From positions 7,265,832 to 7,313,331 of the forward strand of contig CM022675.1 in assembly GCA_012295275.1 (NCBI GenBank): a stretch of DNA of 47,500 nt, read 5' to 3'. Every line of letters starts with the position of its first letter. The first letter of the stretch is position 1. The notes under the pieces were generated by a model, which searched no databases, was not told where the DNA came from, and saw nothing but the letters and a program-made list of their open reading frames with translations. The position numbers were made by a program, and so were the translations under genes. The DNA comes from Chrysomallon squamiferum. Its lineage: Eukaryota > Mollusca > Gastropoda > Neomphalida > Peltospiridae. This document shows, in pieces, positions 34,370 through 45,124 of this stretch.

Positions 34370-37190
34370 GCAGAAAAACTAATCACCTGATTCTAATCCT
34401 GGCGAAAAATGGTAAAATGAATTATTTTACTACTTGTTAATCTTGGTCCTCTGTTACAGGCATCACATTTCAGGGGCCACTTTCTTTATAAATGTGATCA
34501 AATTGCATTGTTAGATTTATCATCAAGATGACTCCACGGAGAACACAGTTATTTATTTCCCTGCCAGATATCCTGGAATGCCCAGCAGACTCGTTAACTT
34601 TGGAGAGATCCATTTTTTTTTTTTTTTTTTTTGTTTTACATGTTTCATTTTAAATGGAGGTCTTCTGACAAGAAGATAGAAAAGTCACACGACTTTTGGT
34701 CCTAAGGTTATTCTTTGTTATCTAGGGTTTTTTTTAATACTGGTGGGTGGGAAATCTTTTTTTATTTTTTTATTTTTTTTGATGAGAATAGATAGTGTGG
34801 GTTTTTTCCTGTATGTATTTGTTGTGTTGTGTATTTTGTATTTTATGGTTGGTGTTGTAAATAGAGATCTTTTGAAAAGAAGATAAAGATGCCATGATTT
34901 TTGATTTTTTTCTTGTGAATGTTTTTTTTTTTTTTTCTGTTTTAAGTTGTTGTTGTTATTAGTATTAAGGTTGTTGTTGTTATTGTTAATGTTGTTATGA
35001 TTAATATTGCTGTAATTATTATTATTATTATTATACCATATTTATATAGCCCTTTTTCCATATCAAAGTTCAAAGGTGCTTTACAGTCTAAACTATTAAA
35101 CTAAAATATAAAAAGACATGGACATAAACATATTAAAATAAATGTAAACACAATGGTGAACATGTTAAAATGGTGGTAAAAATAAATGAGTTACATTTAA
35201 GAATTGTTTAAGATAATCAACAGATTAGTCTGAACATTTTAAAATTGGGGAAAAAAATGAAGAAAAAAAACGAACAACAACAACAATAAGAAAAAACTTT
35301 AAAAAAAATATATATATACCATCATAAATAACTTAATATATACCATCAACAATATATTAAGGTTGTTGTTACAGAAAAATGTTTTCCATTTAGATTATGG
35401 TTATATAGGGATTTATTTTGACAAAAAAATAAAAAATAAAAACAGAAGAAAAAAAATCAATATTTTGAGCTTTATTAGTTCTTTCTCTGTGTAAAATTAA
35501 TTCTATTATCTATTTATTTATTTATTTATTATTTGTGTCTTACTTGTATGACATCTTGTGACTTGAAGAAAAAAACAAAATCTTGCTGAGTTTGTATTAT
35601 TTTTAAAAACATTTTTAACTGATTTACTTTGTTGTATTTTATTTTTGTGCTCTTTGAAAACCTTTTGAAGAAAATGTTAGAAAAGATCTTCGTTTCAGAT
35701 TTGTTTTTCTTTTATCTTTCTTTTTTTTTTTTTTTCTTTTTTGTAATTTCCTCACTTAAGCAGTTTCCTGTTTTGTGATTTTTAATTCTGCAGTTAATGG
35801 AAATCTTTGAAGTGTCATTTGAAAGGTCAAGGTTTTTTAAACATGTCATTTTTATTTTGCAATTTGTAAATTTTATTATTTTTAACTTTTGTTCTGTTTT
35901 AAATTTGATTTTTATCATTTTTATTTTTTGTTTTGTTATTTGTAAATTTATTATTTTTATCCTGTTTTGATATTTTAAATGAATTATATTTTTATTTAAT
36001 TTTTAAATTTTTAAATTTATGTATTTTTTTGTTGTTGTCAGATTACTGTTTCTGCAGTTTTAATTTATTATTTATTATTTTAAGTTTACATTTTACATTA
36101 AATTTATTTCGTTACTTTCACTACATTTTATTTAATTTTTAAAATTTTAAATTAGTTTCATATATGTTTATTTTTATTTTTTCTTATATTTGATTTATCT
36201 TTAATGCATGAGATTTTTAGATTTTATTTTTTACATTTTATAACAGTATTGTGTTTTTACATTTGTTACATCAGTTTTTATAAAAGGCTAATTTAGAAAA
36301 CTTATTCTGTGGTCTTTCAAGTAATGCCTGTAGTTACTCTGTTTTGAAAATCTTTTGAAACAAGAAGTTAAGATGTATATCTAAAATTTATTTTTACACT
36401 TCATTTTTACTGAAATATGCTGAAAATGTTTCTGAGAACGAATATTCAGATGTTACACATCATTTACAAACATCTCATTATGTGATTTTTGTTTTCTGTT
36501 TGCTGTTTCTTACAAGTGCATTTACAGAGAGTTTTTTTTTTATAGGAAGATAGCAAGGTCAAGGTTTGCGCCTAAAAGGAAATGTATTGTTTTCTTTTGT
36601 TCTACTTCCTTATTTGTCTATTTGTTTGGAAATCCTTTGTAAATAAGATAGGAAAGTCAAGGTTTTTGGCCTAGAGACTGGTTTTTTTTTTTTTTCTTCA
36701 TATATATATATATATATATATACACTGCTTCCTATTTCATATAGTGTGTTATGTCTGTGTTTAAGGTGATATTTTAGACGCTAGCAAGGTCAAGGTTGTA
36801 AGCCTGAGGAATACTTTGTAATCCTATTTCAGGACACAAAAAATTATATTATAAATTTTTTAATATCTTTTAATGTTTTATAGCTTTTAAAACCATTTTA
36901 TAAAACTATTCTTTATCTCTTTCTCTTGTAAAAATATGGTGTTTAGTTACTTGTTAATGGAAAAATTGGTTTAAAATATATTTCTGAAGTTTTATCATAA
37001 TTGGTAAATTAACTGGAAAACAAAATTATATTTAAGGTCTATTTTATTATTTTCATTTCTTTTTATTTATGATTAAATACTACTACTACTACTACTACTA
37101 TGGCTATTACTACTGTTACCACTACTACAATAATATCATCAATAATAACAGAAACAAAAATATATATGAAAAATAAATAATAAATAAGAA
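34370..37190. other. T-rich intron with dispersed AAGGTCAAGG segments
   Basis: A GAAGATAGAAAGGTCAAGGTT-like segment recurs near 34670, 34870, 35820, 36550, 36648 and 36783, suggesting an old long-period tandem repeat. (TA)n lies at 36700-36722 and (TAC)n at 37078-37100. Confidence 0.6.
35028..35095. mobile_element. Possible dispersed-repeat remnant with inverted AAAGC-type ends
   Basis: TTTATATAGCCCTTTTT, then TTCAAAGGTGCTTTACA. This resembles an AGCGCTTT...AAAGCGCT inverted motif common in repeats of aquatic animals, as I recall. No target-site duplication or full element is discernible. Confidence 0.35.
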
Positions 37191-37284
37191 TTTATAAAAG
37201 TAAAAGAAAGATGAACATTACATAATTAAACAAATTAATTAAATAAATAAAATTAACTATAAATAATAAATAATTAAGAAATGA

Positions 37285-37415
37285 AAAAGAAAAAAGGAAA
37301 GTAAATATAATAAGTCTAAGATAAATAATACCAAAAGAACCATATAAAAAAGAAAAAAGGAAAGTAAATATAATAAATCTAAGATAAATAATACCAAAAG
37401 AACCATATAAAAAAC
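37285..37415 (+). repeat. 63-bp tandem duplication, nearly identical
   Basis: 37288-37350 and 37351-37412 differ at about one position (AAGTCTAAG vs AAATCTAAG). Recent local duplication. Confidence 0.95.
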
Positions 37416-37797
37416 AACCAAAAAACTTCATCACTAACTCAGTAACTGAAATTGCACCAGAAATATTGACTTCAAAGATGGCTGCACTAAATGACAAAAT
37501 TGTACTACTTTCTACAGGGCTGTTTCCAATTTTAATTAGACAGTGATCAGCTGGTCTTAATTAGCTGAGTACAAAACCAAAGATATTCCTGGGGTTATTT
37601 GTTCTAAATAATGTGCCTTCAGGGGATTTCAAATTACCAAGAATCGAGGGAGTGTTTCTGATGCATTTGCAATGAAGTTTCATGTTAGATGCTGTACTTA
37701 ATTAAAACCAGGCAAGAATATGCAGACATGGGTGATGTGGGCAGACTTATTATTATTATTTTCTTTTTGATTTTTTAAAATAAAGTCATGAAAGGAT

Positions 37798-37799
<2 letters not shown>

Positions 37800-37836
<37 letters not shown>

Positions 37837-37990
37837 ATAACAAGGGAGAGAGATAAACAGAGAGAGAGAGAGAGAGGAGATAGAGAGAAGAAATAGAGAG
37901 AAGAGAGAGAGGAAATAGAGAAGAGAGAAAGAGAGGATTAAGTGAGAGAGAGAGATAATTAGAATGACAGAGGGAGAGAAGAACACACAG
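37800..37990 (+). repeat. (GT)n followed by GA-rich tract
   Basis: (GT)n 37802-37832, then GA/GAAAT units 37846-37985. Open frames on the minus strand are artefacts. Confidence 0.93.
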
Positions 37991-38284
37991 ATACAAAAAA
38001 GATTAAAGAAAAAAGAGATAAATGATAATAAACAAGGATATGCGAGTAGAATGAAATGAAGACAGAAATGTAATAAAAATGTATTGAATTGTGTTTATGA
38101 ATGGCATGTCTGAGAGTGCATATATGTGTATGTGAATGTCTGTCAAGCATGTGTGTGTGTCTGTGTGAGTTACTTTGAATACCGTAAACCAATCAAATCA
38201 CTGAACTTCAGAAAACCCTCATTTAAGACAATGCAATTTAACCCATAATTCTCTACCAATCACCATGACAATGTTTGTTGTAGC

Positions 38285-38653
38285 TTGATATGGAGACATA
38301 CATCACTGATTAAATTAACTTTTCCGCCCGCCCGCTGCAGAACTTTTCATCTGAACTCGGTTACTGATTACAGTCAGTGGAAATTAAACGTCCATTTTGT
38401 CTGGTACCATGAATCTGCAGGTTCTGTTGCTTCCAAAGAGCATGTGGAGATTGCGAAGGAAAGAGCTCCCCCATCGTGGCAGCTTATTGCACAAATGTTT
38501 GATGAATTGGCTATTGACATGTCTTACGGTCATCTGGGACTTGTAGTTTCAAAGAGTTGTTGCTGCTGCTGCGGCCGATTCCGAATAGGTTTCTGTTTGT
38601 CTGAAATTGCATCTTGCAGATTCCGACAAATTGCTAATTTGAAATTAAAATAA
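38285..38653 (+). other. Unrecognised 122-codon open frame in a unique islet
   Basis: This is the longest open frame in the giant intron that is not low-complexity; it includes YHESAGSVASKEHVEIAKER and a Cys run. I recognise no family. A possible acceptor CCCGCTGCAG ends at 38340, but it would put this frame in phase 2, not the phase 1 shared by all other exons, and no good donor is seen. It may be an unrelated retro-copy, an alternative exon, or chance. Confidence 0.25.
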
Positions 38654-40020
38654 TTTTTTTTTTAATTTAATTTTATTTTTGTAAACTGGAGTTAGTTGTT
38701 GATATTTATAATGGTATATATATATTTTTTTAAAGTTTTTATATTGTTGATATTGTTGTTATTATTATTATTAGTAGTAGTATTAATACAAATATTATTA
38801 ATGTTAATATTTTTTTGATTAAAGTACACTTGATAAATAAAATATTACTTTATCTTATGAGGTTTTATTACTGTCATTATCAAATATACATGTGTAAGAA
38901 ATTATAAATAAATAATTAAAAATTGTATATAATAAAATTAATAATAAATTAATAAATAAATAAATAAATTTATAAATAATAATAATACTAATGATATTCA
39001 TTAACATAACAAAAATGTCATTGCATAAACTATAGAAGATTTTAAAACGGTGTATAAAACTATAAATCTATATTACTATGTTGTATAAAAAGTGTATTAA
39101 AATATTACATATATAAAACAGTTACCCAAGAACTTTCAAGATATTTTTAAATTTAATAACAATAAAAACAACAGCAAAAACAACAGCAACAACAACAATA
39201 AAAACACTGTCAGAGAAAATAACCATTTCTCTTTCATTATATTTTTCATCACCGCGCAATTACAGTTTACGACAGTACTGAACATTTTACGTTGTTCTTT
39301 TTACACACACTTTTATTATTTTTCCCCCCTCAAATCAATAAACTTCTATTATCCTTCGATGAATGCGTTGTCAGAAAAGAGGAAGTACAGACATTGATTA
39401 GGCACATTACATCTCAAAATTGACCACAAATTCTAACCCAAAGTGTTGTCCAATCAACGTTTTTTTGTCTTGCCAGATACGATAATACACTCCAGTAATT
39501 CCAAAGTACTGCTATGGATCCCATGTCATTATAACCTTTTTTTTTTTCTTTTGTACAATCAAAAAATATATATAAAAAAAAGTTCTACAGTAATCTTGTA
39601 ACTTTTTATTTTTCTTCAACGTAATGCAAAATACGATAATTGCAAAAATGTTTTTTTTTTTTCCTGTTGTGTGATGCAGGACAGAAATAATAATAATAAT
39701 AATATATTGCTTCTGATTCAGTGTCTTTCATTTTCAGTCCCCCCCCCACAAGATGATTGTAATATGATTTTTTTATTTGTTTTATTTATTGTTATTGTTA
39801 CTATTATTATTATTTTTATTATTAATATTATTATTATTATCATGTTTATTATCATGTTCGTTATTTTCTTTATTACCTCGCAAATTATATTTTTTCTAAT
39901 TCAGTTTTCTGGGTTTTTTTGTTTCACACATTAATGATAAAAGATTTTTGACTGATTTAGTGTTATGGATCTTGCGTTCTTTCTGCCTGAAAAGCAACAA
40001 GTAAAATTGAATCATCTGGT
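38654..40020. other. AT-rich intron with TTA/AAAT/CAA microsatellites
   Basis: SSRs at 38755-38800, 38900-39000, 39160-39200 and 39780-39860. No gene recognised. Confidence 0.65.
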
Positions 40021-40575
40021 AGTGATGTTGAGAGACTGATGATGATGTGATTGTGAAAAAATCAGTATTGTGACTGAGATAAAATCAATAATATTGTGAT
40101 TGAGATAAGATCAATAATATTAACTGAAATTGTGAATGAAATAAGATCAATATAATATCGTGATTGAAATAAAATCAATAATATTGTGATTGAGATAAGA
40201 TCAATGATGTGATTGAGATAAGATAACTGAAATTGTGAATGAAATAAGATCAATAATATTGTGATTCAGATAAGATCAGTGATGTTGAGATTGAGATAAG
40301 ATCAATAATATTGTGACTGATATAAGATCAGTAATATTGTGAATGAAATAAAATCAGTGATGTGATTGATATAAGATTAATAATATTGTGATTGAGATAA
40401 GATCAATGATATGACTGATATAAGATAAATAATATTGTGACTGATATAAGATCAGTAATATTGTGAATGAAATAAAATCAATGATGTGATTGATATAAGA
40501 TTAATAATATTGTGATTGAGATAAAATCAGTCTTGTGATTGGAACAAAATCAGTAATGTGATAAAAATAAAACCT
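40020..40575 (+). repeat. ~27-40-bp tandem array around AAGATCAATAATATTGTGA
   Basis: Roughly 18 degenerate copies of GTGATTGAGATAAGATCAAT with or without the AATATT insert. Confidence 0.92.
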
Positions 40576-41035
40576 ACACTGTCTTCGCTGAAATCCAAAC
40601 ATCAGTGTTAATGTGAAAAACTTTTATTTTTATTTTTTATTTCTTTAATTTTTTTAAATTATAAATAGACATTCGAATGGACACATAAACTTTGCACAGT
40701 GTGATGTATTTTATTCCTGACTTACGAGGTCTCTGCAGTTTGACAGTTGTCATAACATTCTGTGTTGATGTATTAGAGTGCTGCTGACTGGACCCACAAT
40801 GTCTGACAGAAACTCGAGTAGTCACGACAGTTAGCGATGATGCATTGGAACACGACTGACTGCACAGAGACTGAGGAAATTGTTAAAATTGATCTCCAGT
40901 ACTGGTCTGTCTGTGTTTCTGTCTGTTCCCTGACATCTGATTTAATACTGATGATGGTGGTGGTAACAGAAACGGATTAGGACATTACTGGAATACGTTT
41001 AAAAAAATTATTTTTTAAGTTTTATTTTTTACTTG
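40576..41035. other. Unique intron sequence
   Basis: Normal complexity from about 40700 to 40980; no splice-supported exon. Confidence 0.55.
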
Positions 41036-41040
41036 TGGTA

Positions 41041-41070
41041 TTTATTATTAATGTTATTGTTATGATTATG

Positions 41071-41117
<47 letters not shown>

Positions 41118-41335
41118 GATTTTTATGATTATGATTATGATGGTTATTATTATTACTACTACTACTACTACTACTACTACAACTACTATTACTACTACTA
41201 CTACTACAACTACTACTACTACTACTATTATTGCTGCTGATGCTGCTTGTATCACCACTACCATTACCACTACCACCAGCACCACTATTATTACTACTAA
41301 TATCACCACTATCATCATCATCATCATTAATGTTC
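41041..41335 (+). repeat. ~295-bp compound trinucleotide tract: (ATT)n, (TAC)n, (ATC)n
   Basis: The period-3 structure keeps frames open on both strands (poly-Ile/Thr and poly-Val/Ile). It is not a gene. Confidence 0.95.
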
Positions 41336-41339
41336 TAAA

Positions 41340-41935
41340 AGGATCTTTTAAGTTCATGTGTAACAGTTTTAAACATTATATTTTTATACATATTTGTATT
41401 TAACATAGTTTTATTTTTTAATTTGTTATAAAATATATGCACCATGGTTTGAACATTGGTTCTTATCACTCATGCAATTTATATATTAAATAGTTTTATA
41501 CACCAGTTTTAAAATGGATCCAAAAATGACTCTCCAGTCAAATTCCAGTCACATTAATGATTTGCATTCTGTTCAAACACTGAATTAATGAGAACCATTC
41601 TTTCATGACTGGTTTGGCAGACGTAATGTCAGACATCTTGAATCCCTTGCAAACCCATCTTTAAATAATTAATGGCAAGTGATAAAAATAAATCGAAGCA
41701 GCAAAATGATTGAGAAATAATTGCTCCGGTATGCATGTTAATTGTCAGACATGTTCCTTTGAAGTGTAGTCTGGTACAATTAGTAATGGCTTTGGTTAGC
41801 AGGGTCAGGGGTCAAGGTTAAAAGGTGCCCATGACCTGCAGGATCAACAGACCTGGAGATCATAAAATCTGTAAAAAGATAAAGTTAAGAAAGAAATTAA
41901 TTGGCTATGGTCTGTGTATTTTAGGTTTGTGAGTG
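41340..41935. other. Non-repetitive islet near the 3' end of the giant intron
   Basis: Unique sequence with GCATGTTAATTG and GGGGTCAAGGTTAAAAGG. Candidate regulatory DNA by composition only. Confidence 0.45.
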
Positions 41936-41937
41936 TG

Positions 41938-41939
41938 TC

Positions 41940-42019
<80 letters not shown>

Positions 42020-42020
42020 T
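41938..42020 (+). repeat. (GT)n microsatellite
   Basis: Nearly perfect GT units over about 80 bp with three interruptions. Confidence 0.96.
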
Positions 42021-42204
42021 GTCTGCCTGTATTTATGTGAGTGAGAGAGACAGTTAATTTAAATTTGTGTTATAGAGGATGGTTCTATAGTACAGTAGTT
42101 CAGCAGTTCTATCCTCATCACTGGACCCATTTGGCTGCTTCCACAACTAATGTAATTTACTATATAGGTTTTATATTATATACAGAAGGTGATTCTTTAA
42201 TCAT

Positions 42205-42235
42205 CATCAACATCAAATTCACTAACATCATCATT

Positions 42236-42266
<31 letters not shown>

Positions 42267-42270
42267 ACAT
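42205..42270 (+). repeat. (ATC)n microsatellite upstream of the 42349 acceptor
   Basis: ATC units ending about 80 bp before the exon. Confidence 0.95.
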
Positions 42271-42348
42271 CAGTTTTATTAATCAGTTCCATAACTGTTA
42301 CATAATCAGCATTTATATTCAAATTTTCAAACTTTTATCTTTTTCCAG

Positions 42349-42540
42349 GCCCTTCCAACATGAACCCTCCGAAGGTTCCTGCAAAGCCTAGATACTTCAA
42401 GCCAGCGTTAACATCAGCATCGCCACCGTTGCATCGGCCTGTCAAGTCATACAGTGCAGACCATGTCCAATCTTTTAGCAACATCCCCAGCAGCAGCTCT
42501 CTGGCAGGGGCTCAGTCTCTTGCGTCCGTCGATACTGCAG
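42349..42540 (+). CDS. rols/TANC: Pro/Ser-rich exon with SH3-ligand-like motif (phase 1-1)
   Basis: The acceptor CTTTTTCCAG ends at 42348 and the donor GCAG|GTAAAT begins at 42541. With the G left from the previous exon the first codon is GGC, followed by 63 full codons starting PSNMNPPKVPAKPRYFKP. The segment PPKVPAKPR fits a class II SH3 ligand (PxxPx[K/R]); the rest is Ser/Pro/Ala-rich and probably disordered. Rols and TANC are adhesion- and synapse-linked scaffolds, so an SH3-binding segment fits, but no partner can be read from sequence. Length is 192 bp, phase 1-1. This is the first exon after a 37.4-kb intron, so an alternative first exon or cassette exon inside that intron could also splice to it. 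The ATG at 42360 is in frame but has no promoter context. Confidence 0.85.
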
Positions 42541-43220
42541 GTAAATGACAGTGATTGGAAATTAATGTTTAATATGTTTTTGTCACACAGTTTATCGTTA
42601 ATGGTTGGTAGATGTCAAGCATAGGGAGTTTATGTAATGGATGTGCTGATTTTGTCAGTGGAAAGATAAAAATGAAAGATTTTTCTTGATATAAAAATGT
42701 GTCAGAGAAGAAAAAACTACCAATTTCAAAAACTTAATTGTTAGTAAAGCCACATTGTTGAGACTTTTGATGATAGTTTGATAATTAAGAATTTTATGGC
42801 TTTATTGACTTTTATTCATATGGGCATGCATGTTCCCATCTTATTTATATATAAACTGAGATTGTATTTGTGAAAAAGAAAATGAGAGAGACAGAGAAAG
42901 AGAGAGGGAGAGAGAGAGAGTGTATGTGTGTATGTATGTGAATGAGTCAGTCAGTACTAAATACTATTATCTGCTTATATTCTACCAAAATAAATTAACT
43001 TGATACATTTTTTATGTTTATTAAACTTTAAAGCTAACAACACAACTATTAAATTTTTATTAAAATCTTTACATCAGTTTTATATTTAAAAAAATGTATT
43101 AACAGCTTTTTATTTTTCATTACTTTTACTTTAAGAAATAATTTTTAAATTTTGATTTGGGTTTCTTCTAATGTTTATATTCCTTCACCAGATATTTTTA
43201 ATTTTTAAAATTTATTTCAG
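42541..43220 (+). other. 680-bp intron
   Basis: Donor GTAAAT, acceptor TTTATTTCAG. Contains a GA/GT tract at 42880-42945 and AT-rich unique sequence. Confidence 0.9.
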
Positions 43221-43451
43221 ATGGTAAAGAAAGTCCACCCCCTCCACCACCAGATGTCGCCCAGAACGATCTGATGATTCGACTGGGTCTGTTGCTAGGC
43301 GAGCGTAGCCATAACAACGAGAGGATACACCAGATGAACCAGGTTGCCAACCAGACTGAGGAAACATTTACCAGCGTCTCCTCCCTAGGCAGCAGTGGAA
43401 CCACCCCAGAGAGGGGACTGTCTGACACCAGTCCCATGTCAACACTCACAG
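43221..43451 (+). CDS. rols/TANC: TANC N-terminal signature exon (phase 1-1)
   Basis: This exon carries the family diagnosis. After the split codon (G+AT = Asp) comes GKES, six prolines, DVAQND and LMIRLGLLLGE. From memory, vertebrate TANC1/2 have near their N-terminus a proline run followed by a nearly identical block with the pattern LM-x-RLG-x-LLGE. A Gln/Asn-rich helix-like stretch and a Ser/Thr-rich tail with SP and TP sites (TTPERG, TSPMST) follow. The acceptor TTTATTTCAG ends at 43220; the donor ACAG|GTAAAA begins at 43452. Length is 231 bp, phase 1-1, with 76 full codons. A decayed copy of its 3' end lies in the next intron at about 43555-43640. The exon call is very secure. The TANC assignment is strong but based on recalled sequence, so a profile search should confirm it. 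Confidence 0.92.
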
Positions 43452-43554
43452 GTAAAACACGACGCCCTGAAACTGTCAGCAGAACTGTCCCTTATTGTCT
43501 GTCTTATATCACTCACAGGTGTAATGCCTAACCTCTGACCCACCCTGTACTCAA

Positions 43555-43950
43555 CTGGAATCACTCCTGACTAAAAGGGGTTGGAGGGGGTATCTGATGT
43601 CTGTATCATGTCAACGCTTACATCTTCCCTGAAATCAGTGGAACCACCACTGAAATTCACTTTACAAACTTTATATGCAACTAATACTAACATACCTTAC
43701 CTTATCCCCACCCTAAGGTGATTGAAACCCCCACTGAAATAGATATTAGAAACTATACCTTATCAACAGTTAATACTAACACACCTCATCTTATCAACAA
43801 TTAATACAGACACATCCTACCTTACCACACACTGCAAGATGATTGAAACCCCCACTGAAATAAACATCAGGAACTGTCCTTTATCAACAGTTAATACAGA
43901 CACACCTCACCTTATCCCCACCCTACAAAGTCACTGGAACCACTACTAAT
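43555..43950 (+). repeat. Decayed exon-end copy followed by ~120-bp GGAACCACCACTGAAAT array
   Basis: 43555-43640 aligns with 43394-43475 of the exon/donor region (ACTGGAA, GGGG, TCTGA, CATGTCAACGCTTACA, CCCTGAAA). 43640-43945 then repeats a unit with GATTGAAACCCCCACTGAAA, ATCAACAGTTAATAC and CACCTCACCTTATCC about three times. Confidence 0.8.
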
Positions 43951-44465
43951 ACAGTTTTATCTTTTACAACCATTACAAGTCCTCTGTCCCATCATTAATT
44001 GAGACAAAATGTTTGACTGAGATCAGTCCTTCCCTGTTCAGATCAGTAGAAACATGATAAGATATCTTTATCAGACAAAACTTTCTAATGTTTTCTATTT
44101 CATCATTGTTAAAACTGGAAATCATTTATTCATTCATTTGTCATTTCATTTCAAACATGAGTGAAAAGTAGAGTAAGGGAGATAACTCAATTTATTTTAG
44201 ATTTGAGATTTTATGTTTATTTTTATTTATTTATTTTTTTTTTTTTTTTTTAAATTCATTGTATTATTTGTATTTTAAAATTATTTTTCAATTTAGTTTT
44301 ATTTAATATATTTATTTTTAACAATTTTTTATAATGAATTTTTTTTTATTTATCATTTTTTGTTTTTTCTTAATTTTTCCATATTATTTTTCTAATTAAA
44401 TTTTTAAAATTTACTTTGATTTTATACGTGTACATTTGACTTAAAGTTAAGTTAATTTAAATTTT

Positions 44466-44600
44466 TTCAGTTTAGTTATGTCTTTAGATTATGTAATTGT
44501 TATGTTGGAATTTTTTATAAGCATATGTGTTTGTATCCATTTTAATTTATGTTCATTTTTAAATTTTATTTAATTATTTTAATTTAGTTATGTGTTGGAT

Positions 44601-44643
<43 letters not shown>

Positions 44644-44820
44644 ATATTTCTTTATTGTCTTATTTTATATTTATTTTTGTCTATTTCAAAATTTATTTTA
44701 TTTTATTTTTTTAATTTAGTTATGTGTTGGATGTGTGTGTTTATTATGTTATTTTATATTTATTTTTGTCTATTTATTTCAAAAATTTATTTTGTTATTT
44801 TTTATTCAGTTATGTGTTGG

Positions 44821-44871
<51 letters not shown>

Positions 44872-44953
44872 GTGTGTGTTTGCTTATTATGTTATTTTTT
44901 TTTTATTTTTGTCTGTTTATTTTTAAAACTTTATTTTGTTATTTTTGATTCAG
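44466..44953 (+). repeat. In-phase acceptor array with GT microsatellites before the 44954 exon
   Basis: Each unit is T-rich, ends in ATTTAG or ATTCAG, and is followed by TTATGTGTTGGATG and a (GT)n. AGs end at 44587, 44719, 44809 and the true site 44953; an older copy is near 44476. (GT)n length differs per copy, with the longest at 44822-44868. Confidence 0.9.
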
Positions 44954-45124
44954 TCTCGTCTGGCAGTGATAAAGGTGTGCAGTGTGTGCAGGTCGCTCAG
45001 AACTCATTGTTTCCCAGTGGCAGTCGCGAACTCAGTTCCGACAGCATGACATCGCTCATGAGCACAAGCACCGGGCACAGTGCCAGTCCCCTGGGCACTG
45101 CTCAGAGGCCACACTCAATTACAA
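44954..45124 (+). CDS. rols/TANC: Ser-rich exon of the Rols/TANC gene (phase 1-1)
   Basis: The acceptor GATTCAG ends at 44953 and the donor ACAA|GTAAGA begins at 45125. The split codon is G+TC = Val, then 56 full codons starting SSGSDKGVQCVQVAQ and including SSDSMTSLMSTSTGHS. The product is Ser/Thr/Gly-rich, probably disordered, and has several SP/TP-like sites. Length is 171 bp, phase 1-1. The reading frame stays open upstream through the intronic array to 44588 and downstream through 24 further intronic codons to about 45195. An exon extension or retained intron would therefore not hit a stop at once. The upstream extension would encode hydrophobic Val-Cys-rich sequence unlike the exon, so I take 44954 as the main start. 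Confidence 0.88.

Larger units (their letters stand above)
4922..42348 (+). other. Giant 37.4-kb intron
   Basis: It is bounded by a good donor (GTAAGG) and acceptor (TTTTTCCAG) that keep phase 1. I found no additional exon with convincing splice sites, phase and composition. The content is mostly microsatellites and locally born tandem repeats, itemised below, with non-repetitive islets at about 13990-14240, 18100-18420, 19110-19400, 24330-24610, 30030-30330, 37500-37760, 38260-38650 and 41550-41860. Long introns near the 5' end commonly house enhancers and alternative promoters; nothing here proves one. Confidence 0.75.
43452..44953 (+). other. 1.5-kb intron framed by boundary-derived repeats
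   Basis: Donor GTAAAA, acceptor GATTCAG. It holds a decayed copy of the preceding exon end, an array at 43630-43950, AT-rich sequence including a poly-T (44234-44251), and the acceptor array at 44466-44953. Confidence 0.9.

Noticed and set aside
41022-41403. Open frames on both strands with poly-Ile/Thr and poly-Val
   Set aside because: Produced by compound trinucleotide repeats, which avoid stops in period 3.
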